Assembly: GCF_029869215.1 (NCBI RefSeq)
Contig: NZ_JARWPM010000198.1
Coordinates: 1-64,000 of the forward strand
Length of the DNA stretch: 64,000 bases
Direction: 5' to 3'
Origin: Nocardia carnea
GTDB taxonomy: Bacteria; Actinomycetota; Actinomycetes; Mycobacteriales; Mycobacteriaceae
How positions within the stretch are numbered: position 1 is the stretch's first letter; every line of letters begins with the position of its first letter. The position numbers and the translations under genes are program-made. The notes under the pieces were generated by a model. The model had not been told where the DNA came from. It made no database searches and worked only from the letters and a program-made list of their open reading frames with translations. Positions 8,704-18,057 of the stretch are shown piece after piece.

Positions 8704-8780
8704 CTCATCACTACATTGCTCGTCCTCGGCGCGTCGAACCGGCCGATATCGGCCTCTTCCGGTTTTCGGTACCGAATCGT

Positions 8781-9515
8781 TCAGTACTTCTGGTGTCCGA
8801 GTCGCCGGAGGAACCACCAGCACAGCAGGCCGCAATAGCCGGCGCCGATCAGGATGTACGGCCACATGGTGCCGCCGTCGGCGGCCTCCCAGTAAGCCTT
8901 GGCCGGCCAGTAGGTCGGCAACAGCCCGAACAGGAGCATGAAGGGGTTGTCGTCGAAGAAGTACGGGATCAGGGGCAGTCCGACGAGAACACCGCCGAGC
9001 CCGCGCACAAGGGCCATTCCCTCTACTTTGTTCCGGGCGAGGGCAGCCAGCATCAGGCCGATGAGGGTCGCGTTCATTCCGCAGAGGAGGGTGACGGGGA
9101 TTGCGGCGATGATCAGATCGGCGGGTACCAGGAAGGTGAGCCACAGCGCGACGGTGAGAGATACCGCCGTGGCGAGGGTAGTCGTCACGGCCCGGTAGAG
9201 CGGATAGCTCATGGGCGGCGCCGGGGTCACTCGCAGGGCGGCCAGTGTGCGCTGGTCCTTTTCCTCGATGAGGATCATGGCGCAGATGAAGCCGAGTACC
9301 GCGCAGGGAGCGATCAGGACGAATCCGGAGATGATGATGGTGTGGTAGGGCAACAGATCGAAGTTGTGCTGCTGATCGAGGTAGCGGGTGAGAGCCGGGA
9401 CGAACCACATGGCCAGTGCGTAGCCGAGCGGGCCGAGGGAAACGCCGATGAGCAGGGTGTCGCGGCGGATGTTGCGCAGATCGTTGCGGCCGTAGGCGGC
9501 CATTACTGCGGCCAT
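8781..9515 (-). CDS. ABC exporter permease (module 1, second permease)
   Basis: 244 residues with about six membrane segments, for example LIGVSLGPLGYALAMWFVPAL, IIISGFVLIAPCAVLGFICAM and MWPYILIGAGYCGLLCWWF. EEKDQRTLAALRVTPAP is the cytosolic loop typical of ABC-2 type drug export permeases. The start at 9515 was chosen because the preceding permease gene ends at 9517; an upstream extension lies inside that gene. It is the last gene of a regulator-ATPase-permease-permease set resembling the mycobacterial Rv2688c-Rv2686c drug-export group. Substrate unknown. Confidence 0.8.
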   Translation of the reverse strand: MAAVMAAYGRNDLRNIRRDTLLIGVSLGPLGYALAMWFVPALTRYLDQQHNFDLLPYHTIIISGFVLIAPCAVLGFICAMILIEEKDQRTLAALRVTPAPPMSYPLYRAVTTTLATAVSLTVALWLTFLVPADLIIAAIPVTLLCGMNATLIGLMLAALARNKVEGMALVRGLGGVLVGLPLIPYFFDDNPFMLLFGLLPTYWPAKAYWEAADGGTMWPYILIGAGYCGLLCWWFLRRLGHQKY

Positions 9516-9516
9516 G

Positions 9517-10236
9517 TCATTCCTTTCCCTGCGAGGCGACGATGTGCCGGTCGAACATGCGGCGCGAGACCACACCGAGCACAGCGATCGACACGAGTGG
9601 GTAGAGCGTGGCGTAGGCCAGCTGCCACGGTTCCAGCGTGGTCTGGTCGAAAGCGGTGCCGAGCAGCATGAGTGGCCCTTGGGTGGGCACGAGGTAGGTC
9701 AGGTAGCTGTTCCACAGTCCCGAGTAGTTCAACAGCGGCACCGACAGGACGGTGAGAACCACCGTGGAGGGCATGATCCATTCGGAGACGTTCTCGAACG
9801 GAGTGGCCGAAATGAAGCTGCCCATCAAGAACAGCACCGTGCACAGGACGACTCCGACGGTCAACGCCACCGGATCGAAGTCCGCGCCGACGCCCGAAAT
9901 CGCGATGACCAGGGAGAGCAGCAGGCTCAACAGGGTCAGGACGGCCAGTTTGGCGGTGTAGTAGTCGCGGAACCGCATCGGTGTCACCAGCAGGGCGAAC
10001 AAGGTGCGCTCACCGCGTTCGAAATACACCGCCGCGGCGATGAAGAAGAATCCCACGATGGCGAGGTCACCGAAGACGACATACGGAAGCACCACCGGAT
10101 GAAGATCGGCGGGTACGAGATACAGGAAGACCTCCCATACCAGAGCGGAGAACACCGCCGCATAGACGAAGCCGTATTTGACCTGCAGCCGGAGGTCGAG
10201 GACGAAGGCCTGCCGCAATGTGGTGGACGCGCTCAT
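9517..10236 (-). CDS. ABC exporter permease (module 1, first permease)
   Basis: 239 residues with six predicted membrane spans and the cytosolic motif FERGERTLFALLVTPMRFRDY, typical of ABC-2 permeases. Its ATG overlaps the stop of the ATPase gene (ATGA at 10233-10236), so the two are translationally coupled. The product should pair with the other half permease encoded at 8781-9515 to form a heterodimeric channel. Export substrate cannot be told from sequence. Confidence 0.85.
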   Translation of the reverse strand: MSASTTLRQAFVLDLRLQVKYGFVYAAVFSALVWEVFLYLVPADLHPVVLPYVVFGDLAIVGFFFIAAAVYFERGERTLFALLVTPMRFRDYYTAKLAVLTLLSLLLSLVIAISGVGADFDPVALTVGVVLCTVLFLMGSFISATPFENVSEWIMPSTVVLTVLSVPLLNYSGLWNSYLTYLVPTQGPLMLLGTAFDQTTLEPWQLAYATLYPLVSIAVLGVVSRRMFDRHIVASQGKE

Positions 10237-11096
10237 TTCAGGCCCCTGCCGGTGACGTCGATGAACACATCGTCGAGGCTGGCTTCCTGACTGTGCATCG
10301 ATTCGATGTGCTGCTCGCGCAGCAGTGCGAGGAAGGCGGGGTCGTCACCCAGCCCGTCCAGTGGAAAGTCTTTGTGTTCCAGCGCAGAGCCCGAACGGTA
10401 GGTGACGGTGACCTGCCGGCGGTGGCGGGACAGTTTGTGTTCGGTGGGTGAGGCCAGTGCGGCGATCCTGCCGTCCACGACGAAAGCCACCCGATCGCAC
10501 AGCTGGTCGGCGGTGGACATGTCATGGGTGGTCAGGAAGACGGTGCGACCGTCGGCCCGCAGTTCGGTGATGATGTCCTTGACGATCCGGGCGTTCGCCG
10601 GGTCCAGCCCGGAGGTCGGTTCGTCCAGGAACAGCAATTGCGGGCGGTGCAGCAGCGCCCGGACGAATACCAGGCGCATCTGCATTCCTTTGGAGTACTT
10701 GGCAACCCGGGTATCGGCGGCCTCGGCGAGCCCGACCCGCTCCAGCAACCGCATCGGGTCTTCGGTGGGTCCGTCGTACAGCGAAGCGAAGAACTCCAGA
10801 TTCTCTCGCCCGGTGAGTTTGAGGTAGTGGTTCGGTAGCTCGAACGAGACCCCGATCCGCTGGTAGTACTCGGATTTCCACGCGGCGGGCTCTTTGCCCC
10901 ACACCGACACCCGGCCGCCGTGACCGGTCAGCAGTCCGGTGAGGATCTTCTGCGTCGTGGACTTCCCGGCACCCGACGGACCGAGAAAACCGAAGATCTC
11001 CCCGGATTCGACGGTGACATCGATACCGCAGACTGCCGGCTCGGCAGATTTGGGATAGGTGAAGGTGAGGCCGTCGATTTCGATGACGTGACTCAT
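10233..11096 (-). CDS. ABC exporter ATP-binding protein (module 1)
   Basis: 287 residues with all ABC motifs: Walker A GPSGAGKS, Q-loop region near GVSFELPNHYLKL, signature YSKGMQMRL (variant of LSGGQ), Walker B LLFLDEPTSGLDP and H-loop TTHDM. The variant signature SKGMQ recurs as SKGNRQ in the ATPases of modules 2 and 3. The C-terminal ~80 residues form the substrate or regulatory tail ending in SLDDVFIDVTG. The start MSHVIEIDGLTF at 11096 is preferred over upstream starts, which would run into the regulator gene. Confidence 0.92.
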   Translation of the reverse strand: MSHVIEIDGLTFTYPKSAEPAVCGIDVTVESGEIFGFLGPSGAGKSTTQKILTGLLTGHGGRVSVWGKEPAAWKSEYYQRIGVSFELPNHYLKLTGRENLEFFASLYDGPTEDPMRLLERVGLAEAADTRVAKYSKGMQMRLVFVRALLHRPQLLFLDEPTSGLDPANARIVKDIITELRADGRTVFLTTHDMSTADQLCDRVAFVVDGRIAALASPTEHKLSRHRRQVTVTYRSGSALEHKDFPLDGLGDDPAFLALLREQHIESMHSQEASLDDVFIDVTGRGLK

Positions 11097-11119
11097 GACT
11101 GGCGTTGTTCCGATCTCGA

Positions 11120-11608
11120 TCAGGGACGGTCCGATGCGTTCGCCTGGCGTTCGTGCCACAAGACTTCGATCCGGGCGTACTGCTCGGCAAGGAAGGAATA
11201 CATCTCGCGGGCTTCGTGCAGGCGGCGCCGTGATTCGGGCGGGGAATCGGCGAGCAGATCGAGACCGCGCTCGGCGACCTTGACCCATTCGGCGGCTTGG
11301 CGGGCCTTCTGGCTCGCTTCCTCCAGCCAGAAGCCGGGGCGCAGCCGGTAGTAGGTGCGCCGATCACCGGGAAAGGCGACGATCTCGATGACCTCGTTGG
11401 CGCGGAGCAGTTTCATGGACATGCTGACGGAGCCCCGGCTCACACCGAGTTCAGCAGCTAGTTGGTCGGCGGATTGCTGGGGTGGCTCGCAGACCAGTAG
11501 CCATCCCAGGATGCGTCCTGCGATGCGCGGCAGACCCCGTTCCTCGTAATACAAGCCGATCTCGTCGGCGTACTCATGCCGTGCGGTGCGCTGCGGAGAG
11601 CTGGCCAT
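11120..11608 (-). CDS. GbsR/MarR-like regulator of ABC module 1
   Basis: About 162 residues. A winged helix (QSADQLAAELGVSRGSVSMSMKLLRANEVIEIV, recognition helix around SRGSVSM) is followed by a wing (PGDRRTYYRLRPG) and a long helical dimerisation tail ending in YSFLAEQYARIEVLWHERQ. The regulators of the other two ABC modules share this tail pattern (xYxF....l...W). Start at 11608 (MASSPQRT) chosen; longer versions run through the operator. It lies upstream of and co-oriented with its ABC genes, with the palindrome at 11653-11682 in front. Confidence 0.8.
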   Translation of the reverse strand: MASSPQRTARHEYADEIGLYYEERGLPRIAGRILGWLLVCEPPQQSADQLAAELGVSRGSVSMSMKLLRANEVIEIVAFPGDRRTYYRLRPGFWLEEASQKARQAAEWVKVAERGLDLLADSPPESRRRLHEAREMYSFLAEQYARIEVLWHERQANASDRP

Positions 11609-11652
11609 ACCACTCGTTTCTGTGATCGAACCTATTGCCCAACAGATGGTAT

Positions 11653-11682
11653 CAAAAGTTTCAATAGTTTTTGAAACTTTTG
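11653..11682. promoter_or_regulatory. Inverted repeat operator upstream of regulator 1
   Basis: A perfect 11-bp inverted repeat, CAAAAGTTTCA and TGAAACTTTTG, separated by 8 bp, lies 45 bp upstream of the regulator start. It sits in a short AT-rich island in otherwise GC-rich DNA. The most likely ligand is the regulator encoded at 11120-11608, giving autoregulation of the whole module. Confidence 0.65.
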
Positions 11683-11982
11683 ACAGGTGGGGTCGCACGA
11701 CGGTTTTCCGGCTGTACAACTCCGTCCTCGGCGCCGAATGCCCTCGGTATGGATGCCGTAAAAACGGGCGCGGGGGCGTTCGATCGCCTCACGACGAGGT
11801 TTCGCCGCGATGTATTCGCCGCACCGACCGCGTCGGCTTTCCCGGGACCGTTCCGGCTTCGACGCGGCAGAGATCGTCGACGATGTGGTCGCGGAGGGTT
11901 CGGGCCGCGTCGGTAGAATCGGAACAATAGGGCCGGTACCGGCACCCCGCTCACAGGCTACGCAGCCACGGAAGTGTGGGTT

Positions 11983-14898
11983 ATGAGCGAAACCGATGGT
12001 TTGAGCCTGCCGCAGTTGCCCCGCAACGCGCGACTGCTGCTGATCGGCGCTGCGTGCCTGCTCATGTTACTGCTCGTTATCGCGCGACTGGTCGGTGCCT
12101 ACACCAGCTGGTTGTGGTTCGGCGAAGTCGGCTTCCGCAGTGTCTGGAGCACCGTACTCATCACCCGCCTATCACTGTTCACCGTAATCGCGGTCCTCGT
12201 CAGCGCGGTTGTTCTCACGGCGATGTGGGCGGCGTTGCGCTATCGCCCGCTGGTGGCCGCAACCCCCGGCGAGGTGGATTATCTGCAGCCCTACCGGGCC
12301 ACAGTGTTGCGGCGGCGCCGGTTGTTCGGGCTGGGGATCGCCGGTGGGATCGGGTTGGTCTGCGGGCTCATCGGCCAGTCGCGATGGATGACAGTCCAGC
12401 TGTTTCTGCAAGGCGGATCCTTCGATATCCGCGATCCCGAGTTCGGGCACGATATCGGTTTCTACGTCTTCGACCTGCCGTTCTACCGGCTCGTGGTGAC
12501 CTGGCTGCTCGTGGTGATCTTCCTCGGTTTCCTCGCCGGTCTGGCAGCGCATTATCTGTTCGGTGGCCTGCGGTTCTCCGGTGGTCGCCCGGGTCTGAGC
12601 CATCCCGCCCGCGTCCAGCTGGTGTTGTTCGCCGGGCTCTTCGTCCTGGTGAAAGCCATCGCCTACTGGCTCGACCGATACACGCTGCTCGCCGGGGACA
12701 GCCAGGAACCGACGTTCACCGGCGCCGGGTACACCGATATCAACGCCGTGCTGCCGGCCAAGCTCATCCTGTTCGCGATCGCGGTGATCTGCGCCGCGGC
12801 GTTCTTCTCCGCCGTCGTGGTCCGGGATCTACGCATCCCCGCGCTGGCCGCCGCGATGCTGTTGTTGTCATCGATCCTGGTGGGCGGGATCTGGCCGCTG
12901 GCGGTGGAGCAACTCTCGGTCCGTCCGAACGCCGCCGATAAGCAACGTGTCTACATCGAGCGAAATATCGCCGCGACCCGGCAGGCATACGGGATCGGTG
13001 GCGACCGCGTCGAGTACCAGCCGTACCCAGGTATCGGGACCCGCCCGCCGCCGGAGGTCCCGGCGGACGCGACGACCCTCGCGAATGTCCGCCTGCTGGA
13101 TCCGAATGTGCTGTCGCGAACCTTCACCCAGCAACAGCAGCTGAAGAATTTCTACAGTTTTCCGGAGAATCTGGATCTGGACCGCTACCGCATCGACGAG
13201 CAATTGCGTGACTACGTGGTCGCGGCGCGGGAGCTGACCCCGGAGGCGCTGAGCGGCAATCAGCGGCATTGGGTCAATCGGCATACCGTCTACACCCACG
13301 GCAACGGGTTCGTCGCCGCCCCGGCCAACCGCGTCAATGCCGCGGTCCGCGACGCCGCCGGCGATACCGGCAGCAGCAACAGCGGCTATCCGATCTACAC
13401 GGTCAGCGATATCGCCACCGGCGCGACCGGTAACCAGCTGATTCCCGTCGATCAGCCCCGGATCTACTTCGGTGAGGTGATCGCCGCGGCCGACCCCGAT
13501 TACGCCATTGTCGGCGGCGGCACCGAACCACGCGAATACGACACCGACAGCACGAAATACACCTACACCGGCGCCGGTGGTGTCCCGATCGGGAACTGGT
13601 TCAACCGCCTGGCCTTCGCCACCGCCTACGCCGAACGCAACATCATCTTCTCCGGCGCGATCGGCCCCGATTCGAAGATCATCTTCAACCGGGACCCGCG
13701 GCATCGCGTGGAGCTGGTCGCCCCCTGGCTGACCACCGACAACAACCCGTACCCGGCGGTGGTCGACGGCCGGATCGTCTGGATCGTCGATGCGTACACC
13801 ACGATCGACGGCTACCCCTATGCGAAAACCGGTTCGCTGGAGGCCCTCGCCAACCCGGGCGATCCCGCCGCCGGCCCGTTCGAGGAGATCTCCTACGCAC
13901 GCAACTCGATCAAAGCCACCGTCGACGCCTACGACGGCACGGTGACCCTCTATCAGGTCGATCACGACGATCCCGTCCTCGATGCGTGGATGAGTGTTTT
14001 CCCGGGAACCGTCGAACCCGAGGAATCGATCAGCGACGAGCTGCGGGCCCATTTCCGTTATCCGGAGGATCTGTTCAGCGTCCAGCGCGAGATGCTGGCC
14101 AAATACCATGTGAACGAACCGCGAGAGTTCTTCACCACCAACGCGTTCTGGTCGGTACCCAGCGATCCGACCGTCGATACCAACCCCCATCAGCCCCCGT
14201 TCTATGTCCTGATGGGGGATCCGCAGGATGCGGAGCCGTCATTCCGGCTGGCCAGCGCGATGGTCGGGTTCAACCGGGAGTTCCTGTCCGCCTATATTTC
14301 GGTCGGTTCGGACCCCGGCGACTACGGCCGTTTCACCATCCTGCAACTCCCCACCGACACCCTCACCCAGGGGCCGCAGCAGATCCAGAACTCGATGATC
14401 TCCGATACCCGCGTGGCGTCCGAACGCACCCTGCTGGAACGGTCGAACCGCATCCAGTACGGCAACCTGCTCACTCTGCCGATCGCCGAGGGCGGCATAC
14501 TTTACGTCGAACCACTGTTCACCGAGCGGATTTCGACCACACCGAACACCTCGACCTTCCCTCAGCTCGCCCGAATTCTGGTGAGCTACCGCGATCCCGC
14601 CACGGCCGGCGTCAGGGTCGGTTACGCCCCCACTCTCGCTGAGGCACTGGACCAGGTATTCGGCGCCGACACCGGAAACCTCGCCACCGCGCCCGGCGGC
14701 AGCCCCGCGGCACCACCTTCACCCGGCAGGCCACCGCCGGCACTCGCACCACCGCCGGGAGCCGTACCGCCCGAGCAGGCCCCGCCCTCGCTGGACGAGG
14801 CGACGATCGCCGAGCTCAACGCTCAGATCGAAGCGATCCGCGACGCGCTCGACCGGATCCAGCAACAACTGAACGGTGCCGAGGACCCCGGTGGCTGA
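11983..14898 (+). CDS. UPF0182 family membrane protein
   Basis: 971 residues. The N-terminal ~320 residues hold about seven hydrophobic spans (LLLIGAACLLMLLLVIARLV onward), with the family motif YTSWLWFGEVGFRSVW. A large extracytoplasmic domain follows (residues ~330-900), and the tail is rich in proline and alanine with a short C-terminal coiled coil (LNAQIEAIRDALDRIQQQL). Length and layout match the large actinobacterial UPF0182 family, whose function is not established. Start at 11983 chosen: GGAAG lies 8 bp upstream. Monocistronic; its 3' end abuts a broken K+ channel gene on the other strand. Confidence 0.92.
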   Translation: MSETDGLSLPQLPRNARLLLIGAACLLMLLLVIARLVGAYTSWLWFGEVGFRSVWSTVLITRLSLFTVIAVLVSAVVLTAMWAALRYRPLVAATPGEVDYLQPYRATVLRRRRLFGLGIAGGIGLVCGLIGQSRWMTVQLFLQGGSFDIRDPEFGHDIGFYVFDLPFYRLVVTWLLVVIFLGFLAGLAAHYLFGGLRFSGGRPGLSHPARVQLVLFAGLFVLVKAIAYWLDRYTLLAGDSQEPTFTGAGYTDINAVLPAKLILFAIAVICAAAFFSAVVVRDLRIPALAAAMLLLSSILVGGIWPLAVEQLSVRPNAADKQRVYIERNIAATRQAYGIGGDRVEYQPYPGIGTRPPPEVPADATTLANVRLLDPNVLSRTFTQQQQLKNFYSFPENLDLDRYRIDEQLRDYVVAARELTPEALSGNQRHWVNRHTVYTHGNGFVAAPANRVNAAVRDAAGDTGSSNSGYPIYTVSDIATGATGNQLIPVDQPRIYFGEVIAAADPDYAIVGGGTEPREYDTDSTKYTYTGAGGVPIGNWFNRLAFATAYAERNIIFSGAIGPDSKIIFNRDPRHRVELVAPWLTTDNNPYPAVVDGRIVWIVDAYTTIDGYPYAKTGSLEALANPGDPAAGPFEEISYARNSIKATVDAYDGTVTLYQVDHDDPVLDAWMSVFPGTVEPEESISDELRAHFRYPEDLFSVQREMLAKYHVNEPREFFTTNAFWSVPSDPTVDTNPHQPPFYVLMGDPQDAEPSFRLASAMVGFNREFLSAYISVGSDPGDYGRFTILQLPTDTLTQGPQQIQNSMISDTRVASERTLLERSNRIQYGNLLTLPIAEGGILYVEPLFTERISTTPNTSTFPQLARILVSYRDPATAGVRVGYAPTLAEALDQVFGADTGNLATAPGGSPAAPPSPGRPPPALAPPPGAVPPEQAPPSLDEATIAELNAQIEAIRDALDRIQQQLNGAEDPGG

Positions 14899-15537
14899 TG
14901 GGTGGCCGAGCCCAGGAGTCGTCCGGCGGTTTCGGAGGAGATGAGCACGCTGTTGGCTCCTGCTTGGTGCAGGAGGTGGGTGTTTTCGCTTCCACGGGCG
15001 GCGACGGTGATGGTTGCGCGGGGTGCCAGGCGGCGGGCGGTGAGGGTGGCCAGGACCGTGGTGTCGTCGCGGTCGGGTCGATTGCCACGATGGAGGTGGG
15101 GTGGATGTCGGCGGCAAGCAGGACTTGGGCGGCGGCGCGGCCTTTGGTGCCGTAGCCGATGATCACAGTGTGGTCGTGCACACGGTGGCGCCAGCGTTGG
15201 ATGCGCAAGTTTTGCCGGGAGCTCTCGGTGAGCGCCGAGAGGGTGGTGCCGACGAGCACGATGAGGAAGAACACGCGCAGTGGTGTGACGACGAAGGTGT
15301 TGACCAGCCGCGCCTGGTCGGTGATCGGCGAATGTCTCCGTACCCGGTGGTGGACAGGGACACGGTCGCGTAATAGGCGCAGTCGGTAAGCGAAACTTTG
15401 CCGTCGGCGGCGTCGTTGTAGCCGTCTCGTCCGAGGTAGACGACGAGTACAGCGGCGGCCAGGGCGGCGAGCGCGTATCCGATACGCAGGCCGATGGCAC
15501 GGATGGGGCTGGGTGTGTGTTCGGGGATGCGTACCAT
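14899..15537 (-). pseudogene. Broken TrkA_N potassium channel
   Basis: Three frames join into one two-helix K+ channel. Frame 1, from MVRIPEHTPS at 15537, gives a membrane helix, pore helix and the selectivity filter STTGYGD. A missing base near 15325 moves to frame 2 (FFLIVLVGTTLSALTESSRQN, then the Rossmann start HTVIIGYGTKGRA). A second shift near 15080 leads to frame 3 (TTVLATLTARRLAPRATITVAAR, then LHQAGANSVLISS). The sequence stops resembling the family at the end of the UPF0182 gene, so roughly the C-terminal third is missing. Two shifts plus truncation argue for true decay. The intact Ktr system next door may have made it dispensable. Confidence 0.8.
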
Positions 15538-15895
15538 CCCGACCAGCCTGAATGCCGCCCGGGCAGCGCGGGAGCGGGCCGGCGCCCGTGCCGGGAAAAT
15601 CACCGCCGCGCCGATTCGTTTGCCGTCCGGCCTGGCGGGGTCGAATTGTATCGGCGGGCTGTACAGCAGCAGTTCACGATTTCTCCCTGGTCGCAGCACG
15701 ATAATGCTCGCCGACCAGGCTTCCCGGCACACCGCCGAACACGGTAGCAGCTCGGCACCACCGCCCCGGTGGGATGTGCGGCGCGTCCGGCACGGTGGGC
15801 CCACAGTCTTGCGATCGCCCCGGGATGGCAGTAGCTTCCGGCGGGTCCACCCGTCAGCGGCGGCGGCCACGGTGTCGCGCGGCCCGGCCCGAGGA
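15538..15895. other. Divergent intergenic region, K+ channel/ktrB
   Basis: About 360 bp with no supported gene. The plus-strand frame extending ktrB upstream is arginine/proline-rich, has no family resemblance and overlaps hairpin copy A on the other strand, so it is taken as a non-coding leader. Confidence 0.5.
15709..15728 (-). ncRNA. Conserved hairpin motif, copy A (leader of K+ channel)
   Basis: Minus-strand GCCGGGAAGCCTGGTCGGCG, which can fold as GCCG/CGGC around an 11-nt loop GGAAGCCTGGT. It lies about 170 bp upstream of the broken K+ channel start. Two other copies occur at 20421 and 29376. The shared loop and location before a cation channel suggest a cis-regulatory RNA. No known Rfam class is claimed. 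Confidence 0.4.
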
Positions 15896-17329
15896 ATGCC
15901 CCTGAGTACTCCACGCACACCCCCTGGTGCTGCTCGCCCGCTTCCCGGCAGCACAACGGCGCGCCGGCTCGGCAGCTGGTTGCGGCAACCGCGGCATCCC
16001 GCGCGGTTTGTGGTGTTCGGCTTCGGTGCGGCCACCGTGGTGGGCACTCTACTGTTGATACTGCCGATCTCGTCGGAGTCGAGAACTTTCACGGATCCGG
16101 TCACGGCGTTGTTCACGGCGGTATCGGCTGTGTGTGTCACCGGGCTGGTAGTCGTGGACACCGAAAGTCATTGGTCGTTGTTCGGTGAACTGGTGATTCT
16201 CGGGCTGATCCAGATCGGTGGACTGGGGATCATGACCCTGGCCTCACTACTGGGGTTGCTGGTGGCGCGCCGAATGGGCCTGCGCATGCAGCTCATCGCA
16301 CAGACGGAAACCAAAACGGTGCGGTTGGGAGAAAGCAGGCGGGTGGTCATCGGGGTCATCCGGATGAGCCTGCTGGTCGAGGCACTGGTGGCGGTCGCGC
16401 TCACGGCCCGGTTCATGATCGGATACGGCGAGCGCGGGTGGCATGGCGTGTATTCGGGGGTTTTCCATGCGGTGTCGGCCTACAACAACGCCGGATTCGC
16501 GCTGTATTCGGACAGTCTGATGGGGTTCGCCACCGACCCGTGGATCATCGTGCCGATCTCACTGGCACTGGTCATCGGAGGCTTGGGGTTTCCGGTGATC
16601 TTCGAGGTCACCCGGACACTGCGCCGGCAACGGATACCGGGCAAAAAATGGCGGCGGTGGTCGCTGCACACTCGGATCACGCTGGTCACCTACGCCCTGC
16701 TGAGTGCGGTGGGGGTGGTTGCGGTGATCGCGTTCGAGTGGACCAACCCGGGCACCTTGGGGCCGCTGGGTACTGCGCACAAGTTGCTGGTCGGTGGCTT
16801 TCACGGGCTCACGCCTCGCACCGCGGGCTTCAATTCGCTCGATGTGGGGGCGATGCATTCGGCTACGTTGCTGATCAACGATGTGCTGATGTTCATCGGT
16901 GGTGGCAGCGCGGGCACTGCCGGCGGGATCAAGGTGACCACGTTCGCGTTGCTGGCGTTCGTGATCGCAGCCGAGGTGCGGGGCGAGCCGACAGTCCATG
17001 TGATGGGGCGGCGGCTGGCCGCACCCGTGCAACGTCAGGCGATCACGGTGGCCCTGCTCGGTGTCGGCGCCGTGGCGCTCGGCACGCTCACGCTGCTGGT
17101 GATCACCGGGATGGACCTGGATGCGGTGCTGTTCGAGGCGGTGTCGGCGTTCGGAACGGTAGGTCTGTCGACCGGTATCACCGCCGATATCCCCGATCCG
17201 GGGCTTATCGTGTTGATCGTGTTGATGTTCATCGGGCGGCTGGGCCCGATCACCCTGGCCACCGCGCTGGCGCTGCGCGACCGCAGCCGCCGCTACGAAC
17301 TGCCCGAGGAGCGTCCCATTGTCGGCTAG
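15896..17329 (+). CDS. ktrB: TrkH/KtrB-type potassium transporter subunit
   Basis: About 477 residues and eight membrane spans arranged as four membrane-pore-membrane repeats. Each repeat keeps its filter glycine: AVCVTGLVVVD, YNNAGFALYSD, TPRTAGFNSLD and FGTVGLSTGIT. This is the ion-conducting subunit of a K+ (or K+/Na+) uptake system. The long upstream extension of the frame is non-membrane, proline/arginine-rich and unlike the family, so the ATG at 15896 was chosen, though GAGG is very close to it. The 3' end overlaps ktrA by 11 bp, so both subunits are made together. Confidence 0.88.
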   Translation: MPLSTPRTPPGAARPLPGSTTARRLGSWLRQPRHPARFVVFGFGAATVVGTLLLILPISSESRTFTDPVTALFTAVSAVCVTGLVVVDTESHWSLFGELVILGLIQIGGLGIMTLASLLGLLVARRMGLRMQLIAQTETKTVRLGESRRVVIGVIRMSLLVEALVAVALTARFMIGYGERGWHGVYSGVFHAVSAYNNAGFALYSDSLMGFATDPWIIVPISLALVIGGLGFPVIFEVTRTLRRQRIPGKKWRRWSLHTRITLVTYALLSAVGVVAVIAFEWTNPGTLGPLGTAHKLLVGGFHGLTPRTAGFNSLDVGAMHSATLLINDVLMFIGGGSAGTAGGIKVTTFALLAFVIAAEVRGEPTVHVMGRRLAAPVQRQAITVALLGVGAVALGTLTLLVITGMDLDAVLFEAVSAFGTVGLSTGITADIPDPGLIVLIVLMFIGRLGPITLATALALRDRSRRYELPEERPIVG

Positions 17330-17993
17330 AACTCCGCGTAAACAGGGCACCCGGGTCGTGGTGGTCGGACTCGGACGGTTCGGCAGCGCGCTGGCCCGGG
17401 AACTGGTCACCCACGGCTCGGAAGTGCTGGCGATCGATTCCAATCAGACTCTGGTCCAGCAGTATTCCGACGAACTGACCCATGTCGCGGTCGCCGACAC
17501 CACCGATATGGAGGCCTTGGAACAGCTGGGGGTACCGGACTTCCCGCACGCGGTGGTCGGAATCGGCTCCAATATGGAGGCCAGCATCCTGACCACCTCG
17601 CTACTGGCCGATTTCCGGATCCCGAAGATTTGGGCAAAGGCCACCAGCCGCCGCCACGGCCAGATCCTCGAACGCGTCGGCGCCCATCACGTGGTGCTGC
17701 CCGAGCACGATATGGGCGAGCGGGTCGCCCATCTGGTCACCGGACGGATGATCGACTACATCGAGTTCGACGCCGACTATGCGATGGCCAAAACCAGCGC
17801 ACCCAGGACCAGCATCGGCAAGACGCTCACCACCAGCGACCTACGCCAGCATTTCGATATCACCGTGGTCGCGATCAAGCACCGCGGCGGCGAATTCACC
17901 TACGCCACCGCCGATACCGTGGTCGCCGCCGGTGATGTGCTCATCGTGTCCGGCCGCATCGAAGAAGCGGAAGGCTTCGCCGATCTCACCTGA
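17319..17993 (+). CDS. ktrA: TrkA/KtrA-type regulatory subunit (RCK)
   Basis: 224 residues: a TrkA_N Rossmann domain with VVVVGLGRFGSALA (GxGxxG) and acidic residue in LAIDSN, then a TrkA_C domain ending VVAAGDVLIVSGR. This cytosolic ring gates KtrB in response to nucleotides. Length fits a single-RCK KtrA rather than the double-length TrkA. The start is a TTG at 17319, with GAGGAG upstream, overlapping the end of ktrB. Confidence 0.9.
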   Translation: MSARTPRKQGTRVVVVGLGRFGSALARELVTHGSEVLAIDSNQTLVQQYSDELTHVAVADTTDMEALEQLGVPDFPHAVVGIGSNMEASILTTSLLADFRIPKIWAKATSRRHGQILERVGAHHVVLPEHDMGERVAHLVTGRMIDYIEFDADYAMAKTSAPRTSIGKTLTTSDLRQHFDITVVAIKHRGGEFTYATADTVVAAGDVLIVSGRIEEAEGFADLT

Positions 17994-18014
17994 ACACATT
18001 GCGGCACGCGGGCA

Positions 18015-18043
18015 AGCCCCGCGGCTTACGTAACCGCGGGGCT
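18015..18043. terminator. Bidirectional hairpin terminator
   Basis: A perfect 10-bp stem AGCCCCGCGG / CCGCGGGGCT with a 9-nt loop lies between the convergent ends of ktrA (17993) and the ABC permease (18058). There is no T-tract, which is common for actinomycete terminators. Confidence 0.75.
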
Positions 18044-18057
18044 CGGGCGGATGGAAT

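Noticed and set aside
12868-14190. 440-aa minus-strand frame
   Set aside because: Antisense shadow of the UPF0182 gene, a common effect of GC-rich codon bias.
15163-16161. N-terminal part of a 332-aa minus-strand frame
   Set aside because: Only the part from MVRIPEHTPS onward resembles a K+ channel; the upstream ~200 residues are antisense to the ktrB leader and ktrB and are low complexity.
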